Position numbers and translations under genes: made by a program
The notes under the pieces: model-generated
What the model was told of the DNA's origin: nothing
What the model saw: only the letters and a program-made list of their open reading frames with translations
The model's database searches: none
Source: Pseudobdellovibrionaceae bacterium
GTDB taxonomy: Bacteria > Bdellovibrionota > Bdellovibrionia > Bdellovibrionales > UBA1609
Direction: 5' to 3'
DNA length: 40,599 nt
NCBI GenBank assembly: GCA_023954155.1
Contig: JAMLIO010000012.1
Location: forward strand, 1-40,599
Shown here: positions 1 through 8,839 of the stretch, one piece after another
Layout of the letters: the number at the start of each line of letters is the position of its first letter
Numbering within the stretch: position 1 is the first letter of the stretch

Positions 1-59
1 CGAACTCGCATTTCGACCATACACAATGAAAAAATAAATTCCCAAACTAAATCTGTAAA
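1..59. repeat. Truncated copy of the covarying-arm hairpin element (right half)
   Basis: Bases 1-18 match the last 18 bases of the 79-nt core found at 29061-29139 (CGAACTCGCATTTCGACC). After base 18 the sequence leaves the other copies and should be the right arm of a hairpin whose left arm lies outside the window. As in the complete copies, the arm begins with ATA next to the core and the element runs up to a stop codon, here that of the mscS gene (60-62). The right end of the arm cannot be fixed without the upstream sequence. Confidence 0.7.
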
Positions 60-884
60 TTACGGACGAGCTTGGTGGACGACGCGTTGAGGGTATGGGA
101 TGTCTATGCCCTCTTTCTCAAAAGCAATCTTAATTTGTTCCATCATGGAGTAATAAGTAGACCAATAATCCACAGCACCGACCCATATACGGAAAACTAA
201 GTCTACTGAGTTATCACCAAAGTTTTGGATACCTACAAATGGAGGAGCTGGCTTTAAAAGAACTCTTTGGTCAGCCAAGGCCAGATCTAACATGATTTTT
301 TTTACTTTTTCGATGTCGCTGCCGTAGCCTACGCCGACTTTGATTTCGATGCGTCTGGCGTTTTCGGCAGTGACGTTGACGATCACCCCACCAGCAAGAG
401 GACCATTGGGGATGACGACTCGTCGATTGTCAGCGGTGATCAGTACAGTGTTAAAAACGTTAATGTCTTTCACCTCACCTTCCTGACCTTGGGCAACGAT
501 GCTGTCCCCAACTTTATAAGGTTTAAACACCATCAAAAGCACACTGCCTGCAAAGTTGCTTAAGCTTCCTTGCAGAGCCAAACCAATTGCTAAACCTGCT
601 GCACCAATCATGGCAACAAAAGAAGTCGTAGCAATACCAACCGTAGACGCCACTGTGATGATCAGAAGAATTTTTAATAGAATAGAAGCAATAGAGGTCA
701 GAAAATTAGCCAGAGTGACTTCCACTCCTCTTCGGATCAACGCAAACTTAAAGGTCTTTAAGATAATGCGAATGACAAAAAGACCGACGGCAAATAAAAT
801 GATGGCAATCGGAATACGCGGTAAAAACAGAACTAGATCATGAATTAACTTTTCTATGTATTCAGGTTTGATATAACTGTCCAT
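60..884 (-). CDS. MscS-family small-conductance mechanosensitive channel
   Basis: A 274-residue inner-membrane protein expected to open under membrane tension and release solutes during hypo-osmotic shock. The N-terminal 100 residues hold three hydrophobic segments. The third is Gly/Ala-rich (FVAMIGAAGLAIGLALQGS), the pore-lining TM3 signature of MscS. The cytoplasmic beta domain follows (FKPYKVGDSI, residues about 120-130; VVIPNGPLAG near 158), then the alpha/beta vestibule domain. Length is close to E. coli MscS (286). It lies 101 nt downstream of the MerR-type gene on the same strand, so it may be the last gene of that run or have its own promoter. Family assignment is secure; paralog identity is not. 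Confidence 0.93.
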   Translation of the reverse strand: MDSYIKPEYIEKLIHDLVLFLPRIPIAIILFAVGLFVIRIILKTFKFALIRRGVEVTLANFLTSIASILLKILLIITVASTVGIATTSFVAMIGAAGLAIGLALQGSLSNFAGSVLLMVFKPYKVGDSIVAQGQEGEVKDINVFNTVLITADNRRVVIPNGPLAGGVIVNVTAENARRIEIKVGVGYGSDIEKVKKIMLDLALADQRVLLKPAPPFVGIQNFGDNSVDLVFRIWVGAVDYWSTYYSMMEQIKIAFEKEGIDIPYPQRVVHQARP

Positions 885-985
885 ATTTTCACTCTAATAT
901 TTACATTCATTTTTCATATTGATCATTTTCTACAACTCTTAGCACACGTATCTATTCCGCTACAGTTCAAGTTGAAAATTTTTGT

Positions 986-1489
986 CTACAATCCCAATTG
1001 AAAAAACTTATGTACCAACTTGCCTTTTGTACTTCTGATTTTTGACAGCAGCATTTCCATTCGTATTTCTAACGCTTTTATGTCTTTTTCTGATGGGCCC
1101 TTAGCCACATCCATTACACCACTGGCCATCTTTTTGCGCGCTAACTTTATGGCTCGTCTCGCACCTGGAATGGAAAACTTATCAATATGTAAAAACTTTT
1201 TCACCATCAACACATTTTCCACATCTCGTCTGGAGTACATTCTTTGATTGTTCGTAGCTTTTTTAGGTTTTAAAATGTCAAACTCTTGCTCCCAGTACCT
1301 GAGCACATAGGGTTTCACATCGGCAAGCTCAGCCACATCACCAATCTTAAAAGCCATCTGATCTGGAATACGAGCAAACATCTTTTCTAAAAGTCGGCTT
1401 CCTTCTACATCAAAGACTACCGCTTGAACCAACTCGTTGGTCTCCATGCTTCCCGCTTCATCAACGGTCTGGTCGATTTCGATGTCCAT
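986..1489 (-). CDS. MerR-family transcriptional regulator (of the type linked to ihfA)
   Basis: A 167-residue DNA-binding protein. Residues about 47-115 form a MerR winged helix-turn-helix (FKIGDVAELADVKPYVLRYW, then RMYSRRDVENVLMVKKFL). The C-terminal 40 residues are helical and could dimerise. There are no metal-binding cysteines, so it is not a metal sensor. The 46-residue N-terminal extension is acidic. A Shine-Dalgarno GAGGTG precedes the ATG. It follows ihfA by 33 nt on the same strand; a MerR gene after pheST-ihfA is a recurring arrangement in deltaproteobacteria-like genomes, and its target is generally unknown. Confidence 0.88.
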   Translation of the reverse strand: MDIEIDQTVDEAGSMETNELVQAVVFDVEGSRLLEKMFARIPDQMAFKIGDVAELADVKPYVLRYWEQEFDILKPKKATNNQRMYSRRDVENVLMVKKFLHIDKFSIPGARRAIKLARKKMASGVMDVAKGPSEKDIKALEIRMEMLLSKIRSTKGKLVHKFFQLGL

Positions 1490-1522
1490 CTTTCACCTCG
1501 TCTATTAGGTTAGAAATAAAAC

Positions 1523-1849
1523 TTACGCTTCTGTCTCTTCAGAGATCGAACCCATCGGCATTTCACCGTTGATCATGTCCTTTAGAACTTGACTGGGTTT
1601 AAAACTTAAAACACGGCGGGCATCAATGATGATCTGATCTCCTGTTTGCGGATTACGCCCTACACGAGACTCTTTTTCTCTGACTTCAAAATTTCCAAAA
1701 CCAGAAATTTTAACCTTTTGACCATCGTTAAGACTGTCCTTTAAAGTTCCAAAAACCAGTTCGACAAGTTCGGAAGCTTCTTTCTTGGAAAACCCAATCT
1801 TGCTGTACACTCTTTCTACGATATCTGCTTTGGTTAATGTTTTAGACAT
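1523..1849 (-). CDS. ihfA: Integration host factor subunit alpha
   Basis: A 108-residue HU/IHF-family protein that bends DNA as a heterodimer with IHF beta. The family core is clear: N-terminal helices (LTKADIVERVYSKIGFSKKE), then the beta-arm signature GFGNFEVREKESRVGRNPQT with the intercalating Pro in GRNPQTG. It ends with an acidic tail after about residue 95, slightly longer than E. coli IhfA (99). It starts 21 nt downstream of pheT with an AGGGGG ribosome-binding site. The pheS-pheT-ihfA linkage supports the IHF-alpha call over HU. Confidence 0.95.
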   Translation of the reverse strand: MSKTLTKADIVERVYSKIGFSKKEASELVELVFGTLKDSLNDGQKVKISGFGNFEVREKESRVGRNPQTGDQIIIDARRVLSFKPSQVLKDMINGEMPMGSISEETEA

Positions 1850-1870
1850 AAATCCCCCTGTCTAGTTTGG

Positions 1871-4426
1871 TTATTTTTTAAATTTTGTTTCTACCGCTTT
1901 AAAGACACTACTTTGAATCTTATCAAGTTCTGCATCTTCAATGCTTTTGTTCTCGTCTTGCAAGCTGAGACTCACAGTAATGGCGTGACGTCCCTGCCCT
2001 AAACGCTCACCCTTATAGATGTCTTTAAGTTCTGTGCGAATCAGTTTTTTGCCCACCGCTTTGGATAGAGTTTGTACCAAGTCGTCATAAGACACGACTT
2101 CTTCCAACTCAAAAGTCATATCCCGTTTAACAATGGGAAAGTAAACTAAGGGTTTTACTTTGCTGTATCGAGGATAACCTCTGAATAACAATTTAGGATC
2201 AATTTCAAAATACGCCATAGGCACACGCACCTTGTGCTCTTCTAAAAGCGCAGGATGGACACTGCCGATAATCCCCACGGTCTTTCCTTCTACAATCACT
2301 CGAGCCCACTGTTTGGGATGAAAGAAAGGTGTCGAACCGTGAGCTTGTTCAATATTTTGAAACTTGTAAGACGTAATGCCTAATTTTTTAAAGACAGATT
2401 CCAAAGTAGTGCGTAGTCCAAATACCGTTAAAGATGAAGTCGCTTGCTGGGGAGGTTTGCTCCAGTATTGCTCTTGATGACCCCAAGCAATGGCTGCCAC
2501 TCGTCCCTCTTCTGTGTACTGACCTTCTGTGGTTTTATAGAAAATAGACCCCACTTCAAAAAGCTGTCCATACTCACGCCCATACTTCCAGTTATGAAGA
2601 GCATTGGCAAAAAGTTGCGGAGCCAAAGCACTTCTCATCGCATCTAAGTTCTCATTCAATGGATTTTTGACTTTGATCTTTGAGTTTAATTGAAGCAGTC
2701 GGCTAGACTCAAAATCATGCAGCCCGTCTAGATTAAAATTGGCCAAAGGATTTGCAGAAACTGCGGTTCCGTCTTCTTGCAGTTTCACAACCACGCTCTT
2801 AATCGGTGAAGCTTGCATATCAGGATTTAACCAGGCATCAATACTCCCCACCAACTTAGCTTCTTCGATACTGGAAGAGAAATTATAATTGTAAGCTTGG
2901 TTTAAACCCAGTTCGACTAAAATATCTGACATCACTTTGTTTTGAATGTACTGAGGGTCTTGGGCTGTAGGAAACACATCTAACTGTGGCAAGATCTCTG
3001 GAATCTGATCGTACCCTTCAAGACGTCCGTACTCTTCGACTAAATCTTCTTTACAGAAAAAATCATATCTAAAACTAGGTGGAGTCACAGTATAAGTGTC
3101 TCCTTGTTTTTTGAACTTACAAAACAGACGCTTTAACCAAGTCTCAAATTTCTGTGGCTCCGCTTCAAACCCTAAACGTTCCGTAATGTCAGACACCTTC
3201 ACATCAATGTCTTTGACAGTGACAGGACGTGGGTAAACGTCACTGAGTTCTGACACCACCTCAGCTCCAGCAATCTCAACGAAAAGTTCTGTGGCACGAA
3301 GGGAAGCCATGTGCACCATGTCCACATCTGTGCCTCTAGAAAATCTGTAACCCGCATCAGTTTCAATACCAAAACGTCTAGAGGTCTTTCTAACTGAAGA
3401 AGGCATAAAATAAGCGCACTCTAAAAACACTTCTGTAGTGGTATCTTGAATTCCAGAGTCTTTTGAACCCACTACACCCGCAAGACCAATCACTTTTTTA
3501 GCATCACGAATACAAAGCTCTTCGCCTGTTAAAACATACTCAGACCCATCAAAGGAGGTGAACACTTCACCTGCATGAGAGTTTTCGACTAAAATCTTTT
3601 GGCCTTCAATAAAACGCGCATCGTAGGCGTGCATAGGTTGCCCAAGTTCGAGCATCACATAGTTGGTGATGTCCACCACATTGTTAATGGAGTTCATTCC
3701 ACAGCTGCTCAATCTTTGTTTTAACCACGCAGGGCTTTCTGCAACTTTGACTTTTTTAAGCATACGCCCTGTAAAACGTGGGCAGGCTTCAGTGTTTTTA
3801 ACTTCCGTTTCGATGACAATAGATGTTTTATTATCTGCCACCTTGGGAGACAATTCTTTAAGTGGACGTCCCAATAGGGCTGACACTTCTCTTGCAAGTC
3901 CCCAATGACTTAAACAGTCGGCACGGTTAGGAGTCACACTGATTTCTAAAATGCTGTCTCGTAAACCTAAATACGACGAAACATCCTCACCTAAAGGCGC
4001 ATTCGCAGGCAAAATTTTAATACCTTCAGACGTGTCGGCTAAACCGAGTTCGGATTCAGAACACAGCATCCCACCACTTTCTTGCCCACGAATTTTAGAT
4101 TTTTTGATTTTAAAATCCCCTGGCAAAATACAACCAGGTAACGCCGCACACACCACATCACCTTGCTTGTGATTGGTAGCCCCGCACACGATCTGTCGAA
4201 TCTCACCATCACCCACATCCACCTGACATACGGTCAGCTTGTCGGCATCGGGATGTTTTTTAAGCTCAAGAATCTTTCCCACCTTCAGGTGATCAAAGTG
4301 TCCTCGTTTTTCTACCCCTTCTACTTCTAAACCTGCTGCGGTCAATTTATCCGCCAGCTTTTCGGGGGCATCCATATAATCTGTCACATCAATAAAATCA
4401 TTTAACCAATTTAGCGAGATCTTCAT
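1871..4426 (-). CDS. pheT: Phenylalanyl-tRNA synthetase beta subunit
   Basis: An 851-residue large subunit of the alpha2-beta2 PheRS, which charges tRNA-Phe. Domains in order: N-terminal EMAP/tRNA-binding domain (about 40-155; VGKILELKKHPDADKLTVCQ), B3/B4 editing domain, B5 domain (about 400-480), a catalytic-like core domain, and a C-terminal ferredoxin-fold anticodon-binding domain (last about 95 residues; YFPIVKRDMTFELEEVVSYD). It is somewhat longer than E. coli PheT (795), partly from an insertion near residues 540-575. It starts in a TAATG overlap with the pheS stop codon, indicating translational coupling. Confidence 0.97.
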   Translation of the reverse strand: MKISLNWLNDFIDVTDYMDAPEKLADKLTAAGLEVEGVEKRGHFDHLKVGKILELKKHPDADKLTVCQVDVGDGEIRQIVCGATNHKQGDVVCAALPGCILPGDFKIKKSKIRGQESGGMLCSESELGLADTSEGIKILPANAPLGEDVSSYLGLRDSILEISVTPNRADCLSHWGLAREVSALLGRPLKELSPKVADNKTSIVIETEVKNTEACPRFTGRMLKKVKVAESPAWLKQRLSSCGMNSINNVVDITNYVMLELGQPMHAYDARFIEGQKILVENSHAGEVFTSFDGSEYVLTGEELCIRDAKKVIGLAGVVGSKDSGIQDTTTEVFLECAYFMPSSVRKTSRRFGIETDAGYRFSRGTDVDMVHMASLRATELFVEIAGAEVVSELSDVYPRPVTVKDIDVKVSDITERLGFEAEPQKFETWLKRLFCKFKKQGDTYTVTPPSFRYDFFCKEDLVEEYGRLEGYDQIPEILPQLDVFPTAQDPQYIQNKVMSDILVELGLNQAYNYNFSSSIEEAKLVGSIDAWLNPDMQASPIKSVVVKLQEDGTAVSANPLANFNLDGLHDFESSRLLQLNSKIKVKNPLNENLDAMRSALAPQLFANALHNWKYGREYGQLFEVGSIFYKTTEGQYTEEGRVAAIAWGHQEQYWSKPPQQATSSLTVFGLRTTLESVFKKLGITSYKFQNIEQAHGSTPFFHPKQWARVIVEGKTVGIIGSVHPALLEEHKVRVPMAYFEIDPKLLFRGYPRYSKVKPLVYFPIVKRDMTFELEEVVSYDDLVQTLSKAVGKKLIRTELKDIYKGERLGQGRHAITVSLSLQDENKSIEDAELDKIQSSVFKAVETKFKK

Positions 4427-5490
4427 TAGAACTGCTCCAAAAATCTTAGATCATTTTCATTAAATAAACGAATGTCAGAAATTCCATATCTGATCATGGC
4501 CATTCTCTCTACACCAAACCCAAAGGCAAAACCTTGCCACTGATCAGGATCAAGACCCGACAGTCGAAAGACATTGGGATTCACTAGCCCGCATCCGCCA
4601 ATTTCAATCCAACCTGTGTCTTTACAAATTCGACATCCACTTCCAGAGCAGATGGGACAAGTACAATCCACTTCTGCCGAAGGTTCAGTGAATGGAAAAA
4701 AGCTAGGACGGAATCTCACTTGGGTTTTAGACCCAAAAAAAGATTTAGCAAAAAACGAAATCACTCCTTTTAAGTGAGCCATGGACACCACTTTATCTAC
4801 CCACAGCCCTTCAACTTGATAAAAGTTGGGAGAATGGGTCACATCACTGTCACAACGAAACACCGAACCAGGGGCCAAGATTCTTAATGGTAGACTTTCC
4901 GTCTTTTTGATATCCCCCGCATGAGCACTTTGACTTTGTGATGTGGCCTCTAAGGTGCGAATCTGAATAGGACTAGTATGAGTTCTTAAAACATGATCTT
5001 CATCAATGTAAAAAGTGTCCTGCATGTCACGCGCAGGGTGATCTTTAGGAAAGTTCAAAGCTTCAAAATTGTAATGATCACTCTCCACCATAGGACCTGT
5101 TCTTACGCTAAATCCAAGGCGAGACAAAATTTCAATCATCTCTGTGATGGTCAAATAAATAGGATGTTTGTGACCTATAGCCTGACTTGGACCAGGTAAA
5201 GAAAGATCCAAACGCTCTGAAGCAATCTTTGCCGCCAGCTCGTGAGTGGCCAGAGCTTGGTCTTTGGTTTCATACAAAGCCTCAAGTCCTTGTTTTTTTT
5301 GGTTGATCAACTGGCCAAACGCGGGACGGTCTTCTTTAGGAAGCTCGACCAACTTTTTCATGAGTCCCGTAAGCTCGCCTTGTTTACCCATGTATTTGAC
5401 TTTTTGATCATAAAGCTCGGCACGGGTTTTTGCTTCTTCAAAAGCTTTTACTGCATTATCATAGATTTCTTTGAGTTTTTCCTGTAACAT
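4426..5490 (-). CDS. pheS: Phenylalanyl-tRNA synthetase alpha subunit
   Basis: Catalytic subunit of PheRS, 354 residues from the chosen ATG at 5490. It has the N-terminal coiled-coil arm ([18 protein letters not shown]) and class II motifs, including the [12 protein letters not shown] segment, motif 2 ([17 protein letters not shown]) and motif 3 ([14 protein letters not shown]). The open frame continues upstream to an ATG at 5607 (393 residues), but the extra 39 residues are unlike PheS, and the 5490 start gives the usual family length. Neither start has a good Shine-Dalgarno. Between the middle motifs it carries a Cys-rich segment ([16 protein letters not shown]), seen in many bacterial PheS. 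Divergent from rsmG. Confidence 0.95.
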   Translation of the reverse strand: MLQEKLKEIYDNAVKAFEEAKTRAELYDQKVKYMGKQGELTGLMKKLVELPKEDRPAFGQLINQKKQGLEALYETKDQALATHELAAKIASERLDLSLPGPSQAIGHKHPIYLTITEMIEILSRLGFSVRTGPMVESDHYNFEALNFPKDHPARDMQDTFYIDEDHVLRTHTSPIQIRTLEATSQSQSAHAGDIKKTESLPLRILAPGSVFRCDSDVTHSPNFYQVEGLWVDKVVSMAHLKGVISFFAKSFFGSKTQVRFRPSFFPFTEPSAEVDCTCPICSGSGCRICKDTGWIEIGGCGLVNPNVFRLSGLDPDQWQGFAFGFGVERMAMIRYGISDIRLFNENDLRFLEQF

Positions 5491-5648
5491 ACTAAAAATA
5501 CTCGATGAAAAAGGATTTTCAGGCAAGGTATGAGGTGGCATCCCAGATATTTGCGCATAGCATAATTCAAAAGGGCTACCCGATAAAATTGCCATTTTTT
5601 TCATCAACTAGACTTTGATATTTAGAACACAGAACCATAAAAGAGATC

Positions 5649-6362
5649 ATGAAAGACAAAAACAGAGAGCAAAGAACTAAAAAAGCTGCAGCAAAAGACA
5701 ACAATAAGGACTTCAGCCTGCACGAAATTGATGAGCGCATCTACGATGTGTTTTGCAATCATGGCTTTGAGGACTTCCCCCATAACCAGCGCCAAGAGCT
5801 GTCCCGATTTTGTGAGCTGTTACTGAAGGCACAAAAAAGACTCAACCTCACCCGCCTTCTCAAACTTCACGAGGTGGCCTTAAAGCATTTTATTGATTGT
5901 CTGATTGTAGACCAACTGTGGGATTTGAAGTTTCCTTTAGCTGACCTTGGCACAGGACCTGGGTTCCCAGGCATTCCGCTTAAGGTGTTGTATCCCGATG
6001 AAAAGATCATTTTGGTTGAGAGCGTGCAAAAACGAGTCAGCTACTTGAAGGACATTCGTGAGCAGATGGGCTTTAAGAATCTAGACATTCTAGGCCGCAA
6101 GTTTGACCCAGATTATCTTTACCCTTGCGCAAGCTTCATCACCCGCGCCTTACAAATGCCTATCGAAGAGATTTTACTTTACGCCAAGCCTTCTCTTCCC
6201 TCAGGTGGCGAAGTGGTACTTATGAAAGGTCCAGCTGTGGACAATGAAAATCTTGAGGACATCGCCAGTGCCATTCATGATTTTCGTTTAAAAAAAGTCA
6301 TCCCTTACACTTTACCCCAATCTAACCATCACAGACGTTTGGTGATTTATGAAAAAATTTGA
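5649..6362 (+). CDS. rsmG: 16S rRNA (guanine-527-N7)-methyltransferase
   Basis: A 237-residue SAM-dependent enzyme (GidB) that methylates G527 of 16S rRNA. The SAM-binding motif LADLGTGPGFPGIPLKVL (about residues 100-117) and the following FITRAL segment are characteristic. The upstream RLNLTRL corresponds to the family's NLT signature. The first 25 residues are Lys/Asn-rich and not conserved. Here it is not next to parAB, its frequent neighbour, but diverges from pheS and overlaps the next methyltransferase by 14 nt, so the two are probably one operon. Confidence 0.93.
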   Translation: MKDKNREQRTKKAAAKDNNKDFSLHEIDERIYDVFCNHGFEDFPHNQRQELSRFCELLLKAQKRLNLTRLLKLHEVALKHFIDCLIVDQLWDLKFPLADLGTGPGFPGIPLKVLYPDEKIILVESVQKRVSYLKDIREQMGFKNLDILGRKFDPDYLYPCASFITRALQMPIEEILLYAKPSLPSGGEVVLMKGPAVDNENLEDIASAIHDFRLKKVIPYTLPQSNHHRRLVIYEKI

Positions 6363-7122
6363 AAGCATTGAAAGCCCACAAAATGCCAAATTTAAAACCT
6401 GGTGCAGCCTAAAGACCACCAAAGGGATTAAAAAGACAGGCAAAGCCCTTGTGGCGGGAAAAACTTTGGTCAGTGAAATGCACAAACACTTTTACGATCA
6501 CCCCTTAGAAATCCTCTTTACTGAAAAAATGGGAATTCCTGTCAACCTTGGCCCTCACACCAAGGCTTACCAACTCAGTGAAACTCTGTTTAATGAACTA
6601 GACCCTTTGGGACTTCACTTTCCTTTATTGGTCGTCCCTACACCTGAGATCCCAACGCTTCCACTAAATCCCACTCCTCAAGGTCTTCAAGTTCTGCTTC
6701 CTTTAGGCGATCCTAAAAATTTAGGTGCTGCGATCAGAAACTGTTTAGCCTTTGGCGTAACAGACATCGTGCTCCTCAAAGAAGCCGCTCACCCTTACCA
6801 CTTTGCCAGCATCAAAGCCTCTTCAGGCGCTGTGTTCAAAGTCCGTCTGCAAGCTGGACCTTCCATTCAAGAACTCACAAAATCAAATTCTCTATTTTGT
6901 TTGGATGGCCACGGTCAAAGCTTAGTGGACTTTGAGTGGCCTGGGAATCTTTACTTACTTGTCGGCGAAGAAGGACCAGGTGTTCCCGACAGTCTTAAGG
7001 ATCATAAACAAACTTTAAGTATCCCGATTGATGAAAATATCGAATCACTCAATGCTCACCAAGCATTGGGAATTGCTCTGTATGATATGTGTAGCAAAAA
7101 ACACAACTCCAAGACAAACTAG
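6349..7122 (+). CDS. TrmH/SpoU-family RNA methyltransferase
   Basis: A 257-residue SPOUT enzyme, probably a 2'-O-ribose methyltransferase acting on rRNA or tRNA. The three SpoU motifs are present: motif 1 (DPKNLGAAIRNCLAFG, about residues 121-136) with the catalytic Arg, motif 2 (LYLLVGEEGPGVP), and motif 3 (IPIDENIESLNAHQALGIAL), which forms the trefoil knot. Motif 3 has NAHQ where NVSVA is usual. The N-terminal substrate-binding domain (residues 1-100) resembles the SpoU_sub_bind type only loosely. The substrate cannot be assigned from sequence alone. It overlaps rsmG by 14 nt. Confidence 0.85.
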   Translation: MKKFESIESPQNAKFKTWCSLKTTKGIKKTGKALVAGKTLVSEMHKHFYDHPLEILFTEKMGIPVNLGPHTKAYQLSETLFNELDPLGLHFPLLVVPTPEIPTLPLNPTPQGLQVLLPLGDPKNLGAAIRNCLAFGVTDIVLLKEAAHPYHFASIKASSGAVFKVRLQAGPSIQELTKSNSLFCLDGHGQSLVDFEWPGNLYLLVGEEGPGVPDSLKDHKQTLSIPIDENIESLNAHQALGIALYDMCSKKHNSKTN

Positions 7123-7182
7123 GTCTTAGTCGATTTAAAAATAAGCACTGGATTTTTAAAGGACAGATGGTAACCTGTTTAT

Positions 7183-7812
7183 ATGTGGGGACGTCTGTTA
7201 AAAGTTTTTTTATTACTGCAATTGACTTTTTTGTTTAAAGGTCCCTCTCTGGTTTCTTATGCTAAAAATACAAAGTCTCTGTCTTCAAGTCTTAGCACTT
7301 ATGCTTCAGAGTTTTCGCTTCCTCCCTACAAAGCCCGCGTGCTTGTGTATGAAGGATCACGCGCCAGTAAAAATCCTTGTTATGCTAAAATAGAAACTTA
7401 TGGCAAAGCCAACATCAAAGACTGGTACTTTTCTACAGGTGACGATCAGCTTAAATTAGGCTTTGAACCCGAGTACCGCGAGATCAAACCCAAGACTGTG
7501 AAAATTTCTGGTTCATTTCAAAGCTTTCGTATGGGCAGTATTTATCAAATCCCAAATATGTTAGCCTCAAGCCAAATCCGTTCTACCTACGCCATCAATT
7601 CTGAACTGGCCTTAGAAGAAGATGGTTCACCCAGAGCCTTCAGTCTTGTGGTTAAAAACAAAAACTTTATGCGAGAGTTTCCCGACAAAGACTTCATCTG
7701 TCATGATTTAAGACTGATGAAATACTGGCCCTGCTATCAAGCCACCGACGGTTTTGAACTTCGCAATGGCTGGTGCACAAGAACCGACCTCGAAGGCGAC
7801 ATCAATTTTTAG
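7183..7812 (+). CDS. Secreted protein of unknown function
   Basis: A 209-residue protein not recognised as any family. An N-terminal signal peptide (LLKVFLLLQLTFLFKGPSLVSYA, about residues 5-27; a hydrophobic run preceded by Arg/Lys) suggests export. The mature part has five cysteines, four of them late (ICHDL, PCYQ, GWCT region), compatible with disulfide bonds in the periplasm, and many aromatic residues in a beta-rich pattern. It sits alone, 60 nt after the TrmH gene, and converges with the mevalonate kinase gene. The start has no strong ribosome-binding site at normal distance. Confidence 0.7.
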   Translation: MWGRLLKVFLLLQLTFLFKGPSLVSYAKNTKSLSSSLSTYASEFSLPPYKARVLVYEGSRASKNPCYAKIETYGKANIKDWYFSTGDDQLKLGFEPEYREIKPKTVKISGSFQSFRMGSIYQIPNMLASSQIRSTYAINSELALEEDGSPRAFSLVVKNKNFMREFPDKDFICHDLRLMKYWPCYQATDGFELRNGWCTRTDLEGDINF

Positions 7813-7932
7813 AGCCCCACTTCACCCACCTGACATTCACATCTTTTAACCTTTGCTTATGGGCCCAAGCTCAGGTTTGGGTTTGCGCACTCGAACCACG
7901 GAAATCGAAAAGCAAGATTTTTTATGATGGAA

Positions 7933-8823
7933 TTAAAGACTTAAAGGTAAAAGCTGCTTTTGCAATTGCGGAGCGGGAGCCTCTTTCCATAACCCGATGA
8001 GATAGCCTCCTCCACCAGAGCCTGTCAGTTTGCATTGCTGGGCCCCACCTTCTGTCAAAAGTACTATGGCTTTGTCTACTTCTGGAGTCACTAGATCCCA
8101 CTCCTCATAACACTGCTGTCCCAATCTTAGGCCCGCCTTTAAAACATCAAAGCCCTCTTGGGCGTCCATACAAAGCGCTCGTTCACACATGTCCACAGAC
8201 TCTTTCATCTGAAAGTCCATGCGGGCAAAAAGATCAGGCTTTGTGGTTTGTAAGGCCTTCACCTTATTCACACACTCCAAAGTCACGCCTTTTTGGCCAG
8301 TGTAGTATAAATACAGTTGAGGACTCCACTTAGGAGTGAAAACCTCGACAGGTTTATGGCGGATGTATTTGATCGCACTTTCATAAAACGCAATGGCAAT
8401 ATCAGCCCCACTGCTCTCGCCATGGAACTGATCTTCTAAAGATCGGCAAAATTCAAAAAGCTGATCATCAGCAATCAAACCAAAATTGCGCAACAAACGC
8501 CCGACTCCTACAGAAATAGCTGCCGAAGCCCCTAGTCCTCCACCAAAAGGAAGATAGTTCACAAGCTCTAAGCGTCCCGTAAGGTCTCGTCTTGATTTCC
8601 CCAATTTTTGTAAAGCCACTTCTAACAGACCCCAAAATAAAAACTTAAGAGGTTCGCCATGAGGGCCAGACATGACCGCATCAAAATACTCTTCAGAGGG
8701 TTTAAAGTGCATGTCTATAGAATAAGATTTAATAGGAAATACTAAGGCAGGGGCTCCACGAAGCACCGCATGTTCGCCTGATAAAATACATTTTGCATAA
8801 AGTGATTTTTTAAATTCAACCAA
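7933..8823 (-). CDS. mvk: Mevalonate kinase (GHMP family)
   Basis: A 296-residue ATP-dependent kinase for mevalonate to 5-phosphomevalonate. GHMP motifs: GEHAVLRGAPAL (residues 16-27), the phosphate loop PFGGGLGASAA (92-102), HGESSGAD with the likely catalytic Asp at 141, and the C-terminal LTGSGGGGYLIGLW. GEHAV followed by a P-A-L segment is typical of mevalonate kinase rather than phosphomevalonate or homoserine kinase. The start is a TTG, with AAGGG about 8 nt upstream and no ATG nearby. It is last in the mevalonate operon, 16 nt after mvaD. Confidence 0.88.
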   Translation of the reverse strand: MVEFKKSLYAKCILSGEHAVLRGAPALVFPIKSYSIDMHFKPSEEYFDAVMSGPHGEPLKFLFWGLLEVALQKLGKSRRDLTGRLELVNYLPFGGGLGASAAISVGVGRLLRNFGLIADDQLFEFCRSLEDQFHGESSGADIAIAFYESAIKYIRHKPVEVFTPKWSPQLYLYYTGQKGVTLECVNKVKALQTTKPDLFARMDFQMKESVDMCERALCMDAQEGFDVLKAGLRLGQQCYEEWDLVTPEVDKAIVLLTEGGAQQCKLTGSGGGGYLIGLWKEAPAPQLQKQLLPLSL

Positions 8824-8839
8824 ACAGGAAGCCCTTATC

